Shown: piece by piece, positions 1 to 5,693 of the stretch
Numbering within the stretch: the first letter of the stretch is position 1
Layout of the letters: every line of letters starts with the position of its first letter
Assembly (NCBI GenBank): GCA_031273405.1
Contig: JAISRW010000227.1
Span: forward strand, 1 to 5,805
Reading direction: 5' to 3'
DNA length: 5,805 bases
Source of the DNA: Treponema sp.
Lineage (GTDB): Bacteria; Spirochaetota; Spirochaetia; Treponematales; Breznakiellaceae
Made by a program: the position numbers and the translations under genes
Notes under the pieces: generated by a model
What the model saw: the letters and a program-made list of their open reading frames with translations, nothing else
What the model was told of the DNA's origin: nothing
The model's database searches: none

Positions 1-420
1 ACAACAATCACAAACGATTCCTACATAACCGCTTGCGAAGTTTGCGAACTTTTCAGGAAAATAGCCAAAGCGTATGCCGGCAGAACCGTGTTCGCCGTAC
101 TTGACAACGCAAGGTATCAAAAGTGTGCCGTCACCAGGGAATTGGCCGAACAACTGGGCATTAACCTGGTATTCATTCCGCCGTATTCTCCCAATCTTAA
201 CCTCATAGAACGTTTCTGGAAATTTGCAAAAGGCAAACTGCGTTCAAGGTATTACTGCCGATTCGAGTTGTTTCGGGAACAGATTGATTCGATAATCAAC
301 AGCGCGGATAATCTTAACAAAGAGACGGCGGACAGACTCATCGGCGAAAAAGTTCAGTTATTCGATGATATTATCGCTATCAATGAAAATTCCTTCAAGG
401 TCAATCAGGAGGCTGCCTAA
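1..420 (+). CDS. IS630-family transposase, C-terminal fragment (5' end outside window)
   Basis: The reading frame is open from base 1 to the TAA at 418-420 and gives 139 residues, so the gene begins upstream of the window; the GTG at 88 is internal. Two of the three acidic residues of a DDE transposase are visible: Asp35 in VLDNARYQ and Glu70 in YSPNLNLIERFW. They are separated by 34 residues, the DD34E spacing known for IS630/Tc1-mariner enzymes. The proline-rich YSPxLNxIE motif is the family hallmark. These enzymes cut and rejoin transposon ends and usually insert at TA dinucleotides. The first Asp and the N-terminal helix-turn-helix would lie upstream, so it cannot be judged whether the gene is intact. 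Family assignment is firm; activity is unknown. Confidence 0.9.
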   Translation, partial: TTITNDSYITACEVCELFRKIAKAYAGRTVFAVLDNARYQKCAVTRELAEQLGINLVFIPPYSPNLNLIERFWKFAKGKLRSRYYCRFELFREQIDSIINSADNLNKETADRLIGEKVQLFDDIIAINENSFKVNQEAA

Positions 421-475
421 ATGTTTTGGTAAATGTACTCACTCTTTAGTATAATTGGTTTTGGGACAGGCTCCA
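1..475 (+). mobile_element. Right part of an IS630-like insertion sequence
   Basis: The transposase stop is followed by about 55 non-coding bases. The segment GGTTTTGGGACAGGCTCC at 458-474 and its flanks looks like an IS terminus, and TA at 476-477 would be a plausible target duplication for this family. The left end is outside the window, so the inverted repeat cannot be verified and the boundary is an estimate. The IS tail has lower GC than the DUF362 gene that follows it. Confidence 0.5.
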
Positions 476-510
476 TAATCAGCGTTAATTCGTGTAACGC
501 GGACTCTTTT

Positions 511-530
511 GTTTATATGCGTCGGCCCTG
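511..530 (+). repeat. Dispersed 20-base spacer repeat, copy 1
   Basis: GTTTATATGCGTCGGCCCTG is found again at 4193-4212 with 19 of 20 bases identical and in the same orientation. Both copies lie shortly upstream of a gene (the DUF362 gene here, carD there). A 19/20 match is very unlikely by chance in 5.8 kb. Function unknown. Confidence 0.65.
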
Positions 531-534
531 TCTG

Positions 535-571
535 TGTAAAGCTTTACAAACTTCCGCTTTGATACTACTAT
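535..571 (+). promoter_or_regulatory. 14-bp perfect palindrome overlapping a possible promoter of the DUF362 gene
   Basis: TGTAAAGCTTTACA (535-548) is a perfect palindrome, a shape typical of a dimeric repressor site. Its right half supplies TTTACA (543-548), which resembles a -35 box and is 17 bases from TACTAT (566-571), a 4/6 match to a -10 box. A start about 7 bases on would fall inside the ribosome binding site GGAGAGG (577-583), which weakens the promoter reading. One such palindrome could arise by chance in a window of this size. Confidence 0.3.
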
Positions 572-589
572 GGCACGGAGAGGTAATTT

Positions 590-1615
590 ATGCTTGTATC
601 GTTCCGTTCCAATTCCCGCCTTTTTCGGGGCCTGCGGGCTTTGCTGGGCCTGGCCGCGGTTCTGTTTGTCCTGGGCGCCGCCGTCCGCTGGACCAGGGAG
701 GCGGCCCCCCTCCGGGCTCAAACGGAGCGGCGGGAGGGCTGGGAAATAACCGAAGCCGCCGGAGCTTCAAAGGTCTATTTTACCGCCGATATAAGCTCAG
801 GGGGGCTTTTGGCGGTTTATAAGGCCCTGGGGGTCCCGGTCTCCGGCAAGGTGGTTATCAAGCTCCACATGGGCGAACCGGGGAACCGGAATTACCTGAG
901 GCCCGAACTCCTCCGGGGCCTGGTTACCGAGACAAAGGCCAGCTTCGGGGACAGCAACACCTACTACGGGGGGAGCCGGGGCACCGTGGCGGGGCATTTT
1001 CGGGCCGCTAAGGATCACGGCTTTACCTACGCGCCGGTGGATATCCTCGACGCCGACGGCGAGGTGAGGCTGCCGATCAAAAACGGGAAGCACCTCAAGG
1101 AAGCCCTCATGGGGGCCCACATCATGGACTACGACTGGATCATTTCGGTGGCCCATTTCAAGGGCCACAGCCAAGCGGGCTTCGGGGGAACCTTCAAGAA
1201 TCTTGCCATCGGCATCGCCACCCCGGGCGGCAAGGGGGCCATCCACAGCAGCGCCGGGGGCGGCCGCTTCTCCTCAAGCGGCGAACCTTTCTTCGAAAAG
1301 ATCATCGAATACAACAAGGCCCTCATGGACGCCAAGCCCGGGAGGATGCTCTACATCAATGTGCTGAATAATCTTTCGATTAGCTGCGACTGCGACGCCC
1401 GGGCGCCCCACGCCGAACTGCCCGACATCGGCATCATGGCGTCCCTGGACCCGGTGGCCCTGGAAAAGGCCGGCCTGGATCAGATCTACCGGCACCCCTC
1501 CGAAGGCAAGTGGCATTTAATCGAAAGGATAGAAAGCCGGGGAGGCGCCCACCAGGTTGTTTACGGCGAACAGGCGGGACTGGGCAGCCAGGCCTATGAA
1601 CTCATCCGCCTGTAG
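590..1615 (+). CDS. Membrane-anchored DUF362 domain protein
   Basis: The protein has 341 residues. The ATG is preceded by GGAGAGG at 577-583 with a 6-base gap, which supports this start. Residues 14-33 form one hydrophobic segment after a basic N-terminus, so the protein is probably anchored in the inner membrane or exported, with the main domain outside. The rest matches DUF362 over its full length: KVYFTADIS near 61-69, MGEPGNRNYLRPEL at 94-107, AHFKGHSQAGFGG at 188-200, FKNLAIGIA at 202-210, and NVLNNLSISCDCDA at 257-270 followed by DIGIMASLDPVAL. The conserved His, Lys and CDCD cluster suggest metal or cofactor binding, but the reaction of the family is not established. No ferredoxin-type four-cysteine motif is present, although some DUF362 proteins carry one. 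It probably forms an operon with the permease gene 30 bases downstream. Confidence 0.88.
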   Translation: MLVSFRSNSRLFRGLRALLGLAAVLFVLGAAVRWTREAAPLRAQTERREGWEITEAAGASKVYFTADISSGGLLAVYKALGVPVSGKVVIKLHMGEPGNRNYLRPELLRGLVTETKASFGDSNTYYGGSRGTVAGHFRAAKDHGFTYAPVDILDADGEVRLPIKNGKHLKEALMGAHIMDYDWIISVAHFKGHSQAGFGGTFKNLAIGIATPGGKGAIHSSAGGGRFSSSGEPFFEKIIEYNKALMDAKPGRMLYINVLNNLSISCDCDARAPHAELPDIGIMASLDPVALEKAGLDQIYRHPSEGKWHLIERIESRGGAHQVVYGEQAGLGSQAYELIRL

Positions 1616-1645
1616 CCCCGGCGGTCTGTTGCCCCTGGGGCTGGG

Positions 1646-2554
1646 ATGACGGAACTACTGACCCGTGAAGCGACCTACCTCTGGTACTACTTCTCCATCC
1701 AGTTCCATCAGATTGCCGGTTACTGGATTCTGGGTATGATCCTGGGTTCTCTCATCTCTGTTTTCGGCAAGGAAAAGATCCACCAGATGTTCGCCGCCCT
1801 CCAGGGGAAGAAGCTGGGCGCCTTTGGGGTTGTTCCTGCTTCTATCATCGGGATCATCTCACCCCTCTGCATGTACGGGACCATCCCCATTGCCGCCTCC
1901 TTTGCGGACAAGGGGATGGAGGAGGACTGGCTGGCGGCCTTTATGATGTCCTCCATCCTCCTGAACCCCCAGCTTTTCTTTTACAGCGCCGCCCTGGGGC
2001 CCGCGGCCCTGGCCATCCGTTTTGTAAGCTGCTTTTTGTGCGGCATCAGCGCGGGGCTGGCGGTGCGGTTCTTTTTTACCAAGCGGAAGTATTTCAATTT
2101 TTCGGGATTCACCCAGGGGGCTTCCAGGGACATAGAAGCCAACCTTTTTCTCAGGTTTTTAAAGAACCTGGGCCGCAACATTAAGGCCACAGGGCCCTGG
2201 TTCCTTTTGGGGGTGCTGCTCTCGGCCCTCTTTCAGCGCTATGTCCCCCCGGACGCCATGGCCGCCCTCTTTGGCCGCCGCCGGGGCTTCGGCCTCCTCA
2301 TGGCCGCCACGGTAGGGGTTCCCCTCTACGTCTGCGGCGGCGGCGCCATCCCCCTTCTCCTGGGCTGGATGGAAACCGGCATGACCATGGGTTCGGCCTC
2401 GGCCTTTATGATCACCGGCCCGGCGGCAAAGATAACCAACCTGGGAGCCCTGAAAATCGTGCTGGGGATTAAAAATTTTATCCTCTATATCGCTTTTGCG
2501 GCGGTTTTTGCGCTCTTTACCGGTTTTGTGGTGGATTATGTGCTCTTGATGTAA
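1646..2554 (+). CDS. Polytopic permease of the ArsP/DUF318 (YraQ-like) type
   Basis: The protein has 302 residues, is very hydrophobic and has about eight predicted membrane segments, roughly at 22-41, 58-83, 95-115, 118-143, 182-197, 212-240, 250-268 and 270-298. Two related half-motifs mark the family: SPLCMYGTIPIA at 72-83 and VPLYVCGGGAIPLL at 225-238. In ArsP-like permeases the matching site is usually a Cys-Ser-Cys-Gly motif; here each half keeps one cysteine (Cys75, Cys230). ArsP exports organoarsenicals, but with this altered site the substrate cannot be named. The ATG lies 30 bases after the DUF362 stop. GGGG at 1637-1640 may act as a weak ribosome binding site and can pair with CCCC on either side (1616-1619 or 1632-1635), so translation may depend on coupling to the upstream gene. 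The stop codon lies in an inverted repeat, so the native C-terminus may have been altered. Confidence 0.8.
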   Translation: MTELLTREATYLWYYFSIQFHQIAGYWILGMILGSLISVFGKEKIHQMFAALQGKKLGAFGVVPASIIGIISPLCMYGTIPIAASFADKGMEEDWLAAFMMSSILLNPQLFFYSAALGPAALAIRFVSCFLCGISAGLAVRFFFTKRKYFNFSGFTQGASRDIEANLFLRFLKNLGRNIKATGPWFLLGVLLSALFQRYVPPDAMAALFGRRRGFGLLMAATVGVPLYVCGGGAIPLLLGWMETGMTMGSASAFMITGPAAKITNLGALKIVLGIKNFILYIAFAAVFALFTGFVVDYVLLM

Positions 2555-2631
2555 CTATTCAGTCGTAGCGTAATTTCAGAACTTTTCTTGTTTCCAGTGC
2601 TTTACCCCCCCGCAGGCGACTGAATAGTTAC
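2551..2631. repeat. Perfect 15-bp inverted repeat around a 51-base core (MITE-like or IS remnant)
   Basis: GTAACTATTCAGTCG at 2551-2565 and its exact reverse complement at 2617-2631 flank a core that encodes nothing. The outer end begins GTAA, as IS66-family ends do, but this is a weak resemblance. I see no 8-base target duplication in the flanks. The left arm contains the TAA stop of the permease gene (2552-2554). As RNA it would form a 15-bp stem, so it could also act in termination or mRNA stability. A 15-base perfect match at this distance is not expected by chance. Confidence 0.75.
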
Positions 2632-2676
2632 AACTTTTAATAAATAATCCCAACAGAGCCCTGATTTTTATCCGCA

Positions 2677-2706
2677 TTGACAAAAGACGGGAAGGATTCA
2701 TATAAT
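2677..2706 (+). promoter_or_regulatory. Consensus sigma-70 promoter of the cNMP-binding regulator gene
   Basis: TTGACA (2677-2682) and TATAAT (2701-2706) both match consensus exactly and are separated by 18 bases. Transcription would start near 2713, giving a leader of about 26 bases with GGAGAG at 2730-2735 just before the ATG at 2739. Confidence 0.8.
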
Positions 2707-2738
2707 TTAAATGGATATCTATACCTTTCGGAGAGATA

Positions 2739-3971
2739 ATGGCCGGGCAATTGCAACTCACTTTTGTAAATTTCAAAAAGGACTCATATATTATAGTCGA
2801 AGGCAAGCAAAACGCCGACCGGTTTTTTATTATCCGTCAGGGGAAGGTAAGGATATCCAAAGAAGTGGAAGTGGTGGAAGAGGAAGGGGGGAATATTCTG
2901 GGCCCCGGCGATTTTTTCGGCGTTGTTTCCACCATGTCCTCTCACAGTCATATCGAAACCGCCCAGGCGTTGACCGATGTTACCCTCATTTCGGTACAGA
3001 AAGACCAGTACGGCCAGCTCATTCAGAACAACACCCCGGTGGCCATGAAGATCATCCTCCAGTTTTCCAAGCGCCTCCGCTATCTGGACGAGGCCCTTTC
3101 GCGGCTCACCCTCAAAAATACCGCCGAGGCGGACCCTTCCCATCTTTTTAACGTCGCGGAATATTATGTCAGGCAGTGCCAGTATAACCAGGCCCTTTAC
3201 GCTTATCGCCAATATATCAAGTATTGCCCCCAGGGCGACAATGCCGCCGAGGCCAAGCAAAAGATGATGAAGATCGCCCCCTATGTAAAGGCGGTTAAGC
3301 TGGACTATAAGCCCGACGAGTTCAACCGGACCTATCCCAAAGACGCTATGCTCTTTTCCGAGGGGGAACCGGGGGACGAACTCTACATAATCCAGCGGGG
3401 TTCGGTAAAGATTGCCAAGATTGTGGACAACAACGAAGTGCTCCTGGCGGTTCTTAAGGCGGGGGATATATTCGGCGAGATGGCTCTTCTGGAGGCCAAA
3501 CCCAGGGCGGCCAGCGCGGTGGCCTACGAAGACAGCACGGTTTTGGCGGTGAACCGGGTAAATTTTGAGAGGATGATAGGCACCCAGCCCCAGATCATAG
3601 CCCGGCTTACCATCCTCCTTGCGGAACGGATCTGGTTTATCTACAAACAGCTAGCCAACACCCTCATCAGCGATCCCCTGGGCAGGATGTACGATGCTCT
3701 TCTGATACAGCTTGAAAAAAACCGGGAGGCTACCAACGAAGGCAATCCCTATGTTTTCGATTTCGGCCCCAAGGAGCTTATCAAAATGGTCGGGATCCCC
3801 CAGGAGGACGCCGCGTTTATTCTCCACAAAATGCTGGAAAACAGAAGGATCCGGGTGGTAAAGGATAAAATCCACGTGGCGGACGTTTCGGAAATCGCCA
3901 GGCAGACCGAATTCTACAGGAAGATGCAGAAGATCACGAAATCCCGCCATACGGCAACGGGCCCCGGCTAG
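2739..3971 (+). CDS. Crp/Fnr-like regulator with two cyclic-nucleotide-binding domains and a TPR-like linker
   Basis: The protein has 410 residues, nearly twice the usual 200-230 of Crp/Fnr proteins. The order of parts is a first cNMP beta-roll at about 8-118, a TPR-like helical stretch at about 132-180 (AEYYVRQCQYNQALYAYRQYI), a second cNMP domain at about 190-305, and a Crp-type helix-turn-helix at about 313-388 (KELIKMVGIPQEDAAFILHKML then the wing RRIRVVKDKIHV). The second domain has a canonical phosphate-binding cassette, FGEMALL with Arg256 in RAAS, so it probably binds a cyclic nucleotide. In the first, the matching stretch is FFGVVSTMSSHSHIETA, which lacks the Glu and Arg and probably binds no nucleotide. 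GGAGAG lies only 3 bases before the ATG, but the start follows an excellent promoter and begins right at the first domain. It is transcribed alone from its own promoter. Role inferred: DNA-binding regulator; targets unknown. Confidence 0.88.
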   Translation: MAGQLQLTFVNFKKDSYIIVEGKQNADRFFIIRQGKVRISKEVEVVEEEGGNILGPGDFFGVVSTMSSHSHIETAQALTDVTLISVQKDQYGQLIQNNTPVAMKIILQFSKRLRYLDEALSRLTLKNTAEADPSHLFNVAEYYVRQCQYNQALYAYRQYIKYCPQGDNAAEAKQKMMKIAPYVKAVKLDYKPDEFNRTYPKDAMLFSEGEPGDELYIIQRGSVKIAKIVDNNEVLLAVLKAGDIFGEMALLEAKPRAASAVAYEDSTVLAVNRVNFERMIGTQPQIIARLTILLAERIWFIYKQLANTLISDPLGRMYDALLIQLEKNREATNEGNPYVFDFGPKELIKMVGIPQEDAAFILHKMLENRRIRVVKDKIHVADVSEIARQTEFYRKMQKITKSRHTATGPG

Positions 3972-4013
3972 CAGCCTGTTGCTCTTGTGTATAAACTTTT
4001 TACCTCTTACAAA
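3969..4013 (+). repeat. Post-stop spacer module shared with the nth 3' end
   Basis: Starting 8 bases after the first base of the TAG stop there is TGTTGCTCTT (3977-3986), then ATAAA (3991-3995) and TTACCTCTTACAAA (4000-4013). The nth gene end has the same order: TGTTGCCCTT at the identical offset (5455-5464), ATAAA (5470-5474) and TTACCTTACAAA (5521-5532). The shared order points to copies of one dispersed element or a conserved 3'-end structure rather than chance. Confidence 0.5.
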
Positions 4014-4019
4014 TCCCGC

Positions 4020-4034
4020 CGGACCTCTGGTCCG
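4020..4034. repeat. Core-conserved palindrome, copy 1 (CGGACC-TCT-GGTCCG)
   Basis: A 6-bp perfect stem with a 3-base loop. It belongs to a set with the layout CRRRCC-TNY-GGYYYG, whose other members are at 4077, 4131, 4155 and 5504. Confidence 0.7.
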
Positions 4035-4060
4035 AAACTACATAACCTATGAAGAAAATG

Positions 4061-4185
4061 AACCGCGAAGTCGAATCGGGCCTCCGGTCCGCAGACGCTT
4101 TGACGCAAAAACTTATTCGCCTGCGAACCGCGAACCTTCGGTTCGATGGTTCGTCAGACCTACGGTCTGTTTCGACTTGGCGGTT
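4061..4185. other. 125-base closed multi-hairpin (cloverleaf-like) element
   Basis: AACCGCGAAGTCGAA (4061-4075) pairs with TTCGACTTGGCGGTT (4171-4185) at 14 of 15 positions and closes the segment. Inside are three further hairpins. The first is 4077-4091 (CGGGCC-TCC-GGTCCG, one G-U). The second is 4124-4153, two nested CGAACC/GGTTCG stems separated by a 1x2 internal loop, with a TTC loop. The third is 4155-4169 (CAGACC-TAC-GGTCTG). The third hairpin ends one base before the closing stem and the first begins one base after it, so the whole forms a compact junction. It lacks tRNA features. It could be a structured RNA, a 5' or 3' regulatory element, or a palindromic mobile repeat; the sequence alone does not decide the strand. 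Confidence 0.6.
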
Positions 4186-4192
4186 AAAATGA

Positions 4193-4212
4193 GTTTATAT
4201 GCGCCGGCCCTG
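4193..4212 (+). repeat. Dispersed 20-base spacer repeat, copy 2
   Basis: GTTTATATGCGCCGGCCCTG matches 511-530 at 19 of 20 bases. It overlaps a small hairpin, CCGG-CCCTG-CCGG (4204-4216), and lies about 20 bases upstream of the carD -35 box. Confidence 0.65.
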
Positions 4213-4231
4213 CCGGTCCTGTTTTCCCTTC

Positions 4232-4260
4232 TTCACACTTGCTTTTTTTTGTGGTATACT
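4232..4260 (+). promoter_or_regulatory. Sigma-70-type promoter of carD-nth
   Basis: TTCACA (4232-4237, 5/6 match) and TATACT (4255-4260, 5/6 match) are separated by exactly 17 bases, with a run of eight T (4243-4250) in the spacer. A start about 7 bases after the -10 box falls at about 4267, only a base or two before the ATG at 4269. Confidence 0.7.
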
Positions 4261-4268
4261 AAAGAGTA

Positions 4269-4769
4269 ATGAGCAAGTCGTTAAAAAATTTCCAGACGGA
4301 TCAAAAGGTGGTTTATCCCAGCCAGGGGGTGGGGATAATCAAATCTATCGAAGAAAAACCTTTTAAAGATCAAAGTATTCTTTACTATGTGATTTACCTC
4401 GAAGTCTCGGACATGACCGTCATGGTGCCGGTGGACAAGGCCGAAGGTTTGGGCATACGCCCTATCGTAGCCAAAGAAGAAGCCCTCAGGGCTCTGGAAT
4501 TTATCAGCGAAGACTACGAACCCATTCCTTCGGACTGGAAGCTGAGGTATCAGATGAATCTGGATCTCCTCAAGAAGGGGAGCGTCATGGACATCGCCAC
4601 GATTGTCCGTTCCCTCTACCACAGAAGTAAGGTTAAAGAGCTGCCCATCCTGGAACGGAAGCTCTACGATTCGGCCCTCAAGCTGCTGGAAGACGAGGTC
4701 GCCTTCTCCCTCCGCAAAACCAAGGAAGAAGTGGAAAACATGATCTTTACCCGTCTCGAATCCCGGTAA
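4269..4769 (+). CDS. carD: CarD/CdnL-family RNA polymerase-binding transcription regulator
   Basis: The protein has 166 residues, the usual length of the family. The N-terminal Tudor-like RNA polymerase interaction domain spans about 8-66: FQTDQKVVYPSQGVGIIKSIE, then MVPVDKAEGLGIRPI. The C-terminal helical DNA-binding domain spans about 67-164 and has the conserved Trp90 in PSDWKLRYQMN, which in characterised CarD proteins wedges into the minor groove at the upstream edge of the -10 element. Family members bind the beta subunit and stabilise the open promoter complex, mainly at rRNA and other housekeeping promoters. No proper ribosome binding site precedes the ATG; only AAAGAG at 4261-4266 is seen, 2 bases away. 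With the promoter so close the mRNA may be nearly leaderless. There is no good alternative start, because the domain begins at once. nth follows after 5 bases. Confidence 0.93.
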   Translation: MSKSLKNFQTDQKVVYPSQGVGIIKSIEEKPFKDQSILYYVIYLEVSDMTVMVPVDKAEGLGIRPIVAKEEALRALEFISEDYEPIPSDWKLRYQMNLDLLKKGSVMDIATIVRSLYHRSKVKELPILERKLYDSALKLLEDEVAFSLRKTKEEVENMIFTRLESR

Positions 4770-4774
4770 AACCT

Positions 4775-5449
4775 GTGGAGGAAACCTGGGGGGCCGTTTT
4801 TAAGATTCTGGAAAAATGGCGGGAGGACCTGGGCCAGGCCGGCGGGGAAGGAGATCCCTCGGTGACGGCAATGGCGGTGGAACGCAAGCGGGACCCCTGG
4901 GCGGTGCTGGTCTCCACCGTGCTGAGCCTCCGCACCAAGGACGAAGTTACCGCCGCCGCCGCCCGGGCGCTCCTCGAAAAGGCCGCCGGCCCCGCCGAAC
5001 TTCTCGCCTTGGGCGAAAAGGAAACCGCCCGCCTCATCTACCCCGCCGGGTTTTACAGGACCAAGGCGGCCAATCTGCAAAAAATCGCCGCCATTCTTTT
5101 GTGCCGCTATGAAGGCTGCGTTCCTCCGGACATGGAAGCCCTTCTGGCCCTGCCGGGGGTAGGGCGGAAAACCGCCAACCTGGTAATAACCGAAGCCTTC
5201 GGCATGGACGGGATCTGCGTGGATATCCACGTTCACCGGATCTCCAACCGCCTGGGATGGGTGGAAACAGAGAGCCCGGAAAAGACCGAAACGGCCCTGA
5301 GGGAAACCCTCCCCCGGCAATACTGGAAAAGGATCAACGCCCTCCTGGTCAAGTACGGCCAAAAAATTTGCCGCCCCGTAAGCCCCTTCTGTTCCCGCTG
5401 CGCCGCCGCCGGGTTTTGCCCTCGCCGGGGAGTCGGCAAGAGCCGCTAG
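4775..5449 (+). CDS. nth: Endonuclease III (DNA glycosylase/AP lyase)
   Basis: The protein has 224 residues, close to the usual 210-220. It removes oxidised pyrimidines from DNA and cuts the abasic strand in base excision repair. The helix-hairpin-helix LPGVGRKTAN (126-135) contains catalytic Lys132, and VDIHVHRISNRLG (149-161) contains catalytic Asp150. The C-terminus has the [4Fe-4S] ligands Cys199, Cys206, Cys209 and Cys215 in the exact Cys-X6-Cys-X2-Cys-X5-Cys spacing, so the enzyme looks functional. VDIHVHRISNRLG resembles archaeal and thermophile homologues more than the E. coli form VDTHIFRVCNR. The GTG start at 4775 is the only in-frame choice upstream of the conserved part. It has no ribosome binding site of its own and lies 5 bases after the carD stop, so translation is probably coupled to carD. 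The large opposite-strand reading frame here is a product of high GC. Confidence 0.94.
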   Translation: MEETWGAVFKILEKWREDLGQAGGEGDPSVTAMAVERKRDPWAVLVSTVLSLRTKDEVTAAAARALLEKAAGPAELLALGEKETARLIYPAGFYRTKAANLQKIAAILLCRYEGCVPPDMEALLALPGVGRKTANLVITEAFGMDGICVDIHVHRISNRLGWVETESPEKTETALRETLPRQYWKRINALLVKYGQKICRPVSPFCSRCAAAGFCPRRGVGKSR

Positions 5450-5483
5450 GAGTTTGTTGCCCTTCGCGCATAAAATCTCAAAA

Positions 5484-5518
5484 AACTGCCGATCAGGCAG
5501 TTGCGAACCTTCGGTTCG
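5484..5518. repeat. Tandem hairpins after nth, including a core-conserved palindrome copy
   Basis: AACTGCC-GATCA-GGCAGTT (5484-5502) is a perfect 7-bp hairpin. One base later comes CGAACC-TTC-GGTTCG (5504-5518), identical to the copy at 4131-4145. Position after the last gene of the operon suggests 3'-end or terminator function, but no clear T run follows, so a classical intrinsic terminator is not supported. Confidence 0.6.
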
Positions 5519-5693
5519 ATTTACCTTACAAACTGCGAAAGCATGCCCATTTATCGTGGTTTTCATGGCTTTTCTATCCTAAAATCCCCCCAATTTTATG
5601 ACAACCAAGCAAATGTAATAGGAACCCCATAAAAACCAGCGAAAACGGTCAAAATCTATCAAAAATCACCCCTTTTTTATCTTTTCCTCCGTA

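Noticed and set aside
433..822. 129-residue frame on the + strand overlapping the DUF362 start
   Set aside because: It crosses the IS end, overlaps a well-supported gene in another frame and is of low-complexity composition.
2711..3151. 146-residue frame overlapping the 5' part of the Crp-like gene
   Set aside because: It is a shadow of the real gene in another frame; its product is Arg/Gly-rich without a recognisable domain.
4061..4185. Integron attC site
   Set aside because: The ends do not give the GTTRRRY/RYYYAAC core pair, and no cassette genes or integrase are near.
442..4267. 13-base match TATACTAAAGAGT at the IS end (- strand) and at the carD promoter
   Set aside because: A 13-base match on either strand is expected about by chance in 5.8 kb, and the IS copy lacks a -35 box.
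3979..4269. 96-residue frame on the + strand before carD
   Set aside because: It has no ribosome binding site, runs through the palindromes and cloverleaf element, and resembles no family.
5484..5535. Classical rho-independent terminator after nth
   Set aside because: The hairpins are real but no T run follows either one directly.
4664..5566. 300-residue reading frame on the - strand over nth
   Set aside because: It lies opposite a clear nth gene with all catalytic residues, is low-complexity Gly/Pro-rich, and results from high GC.
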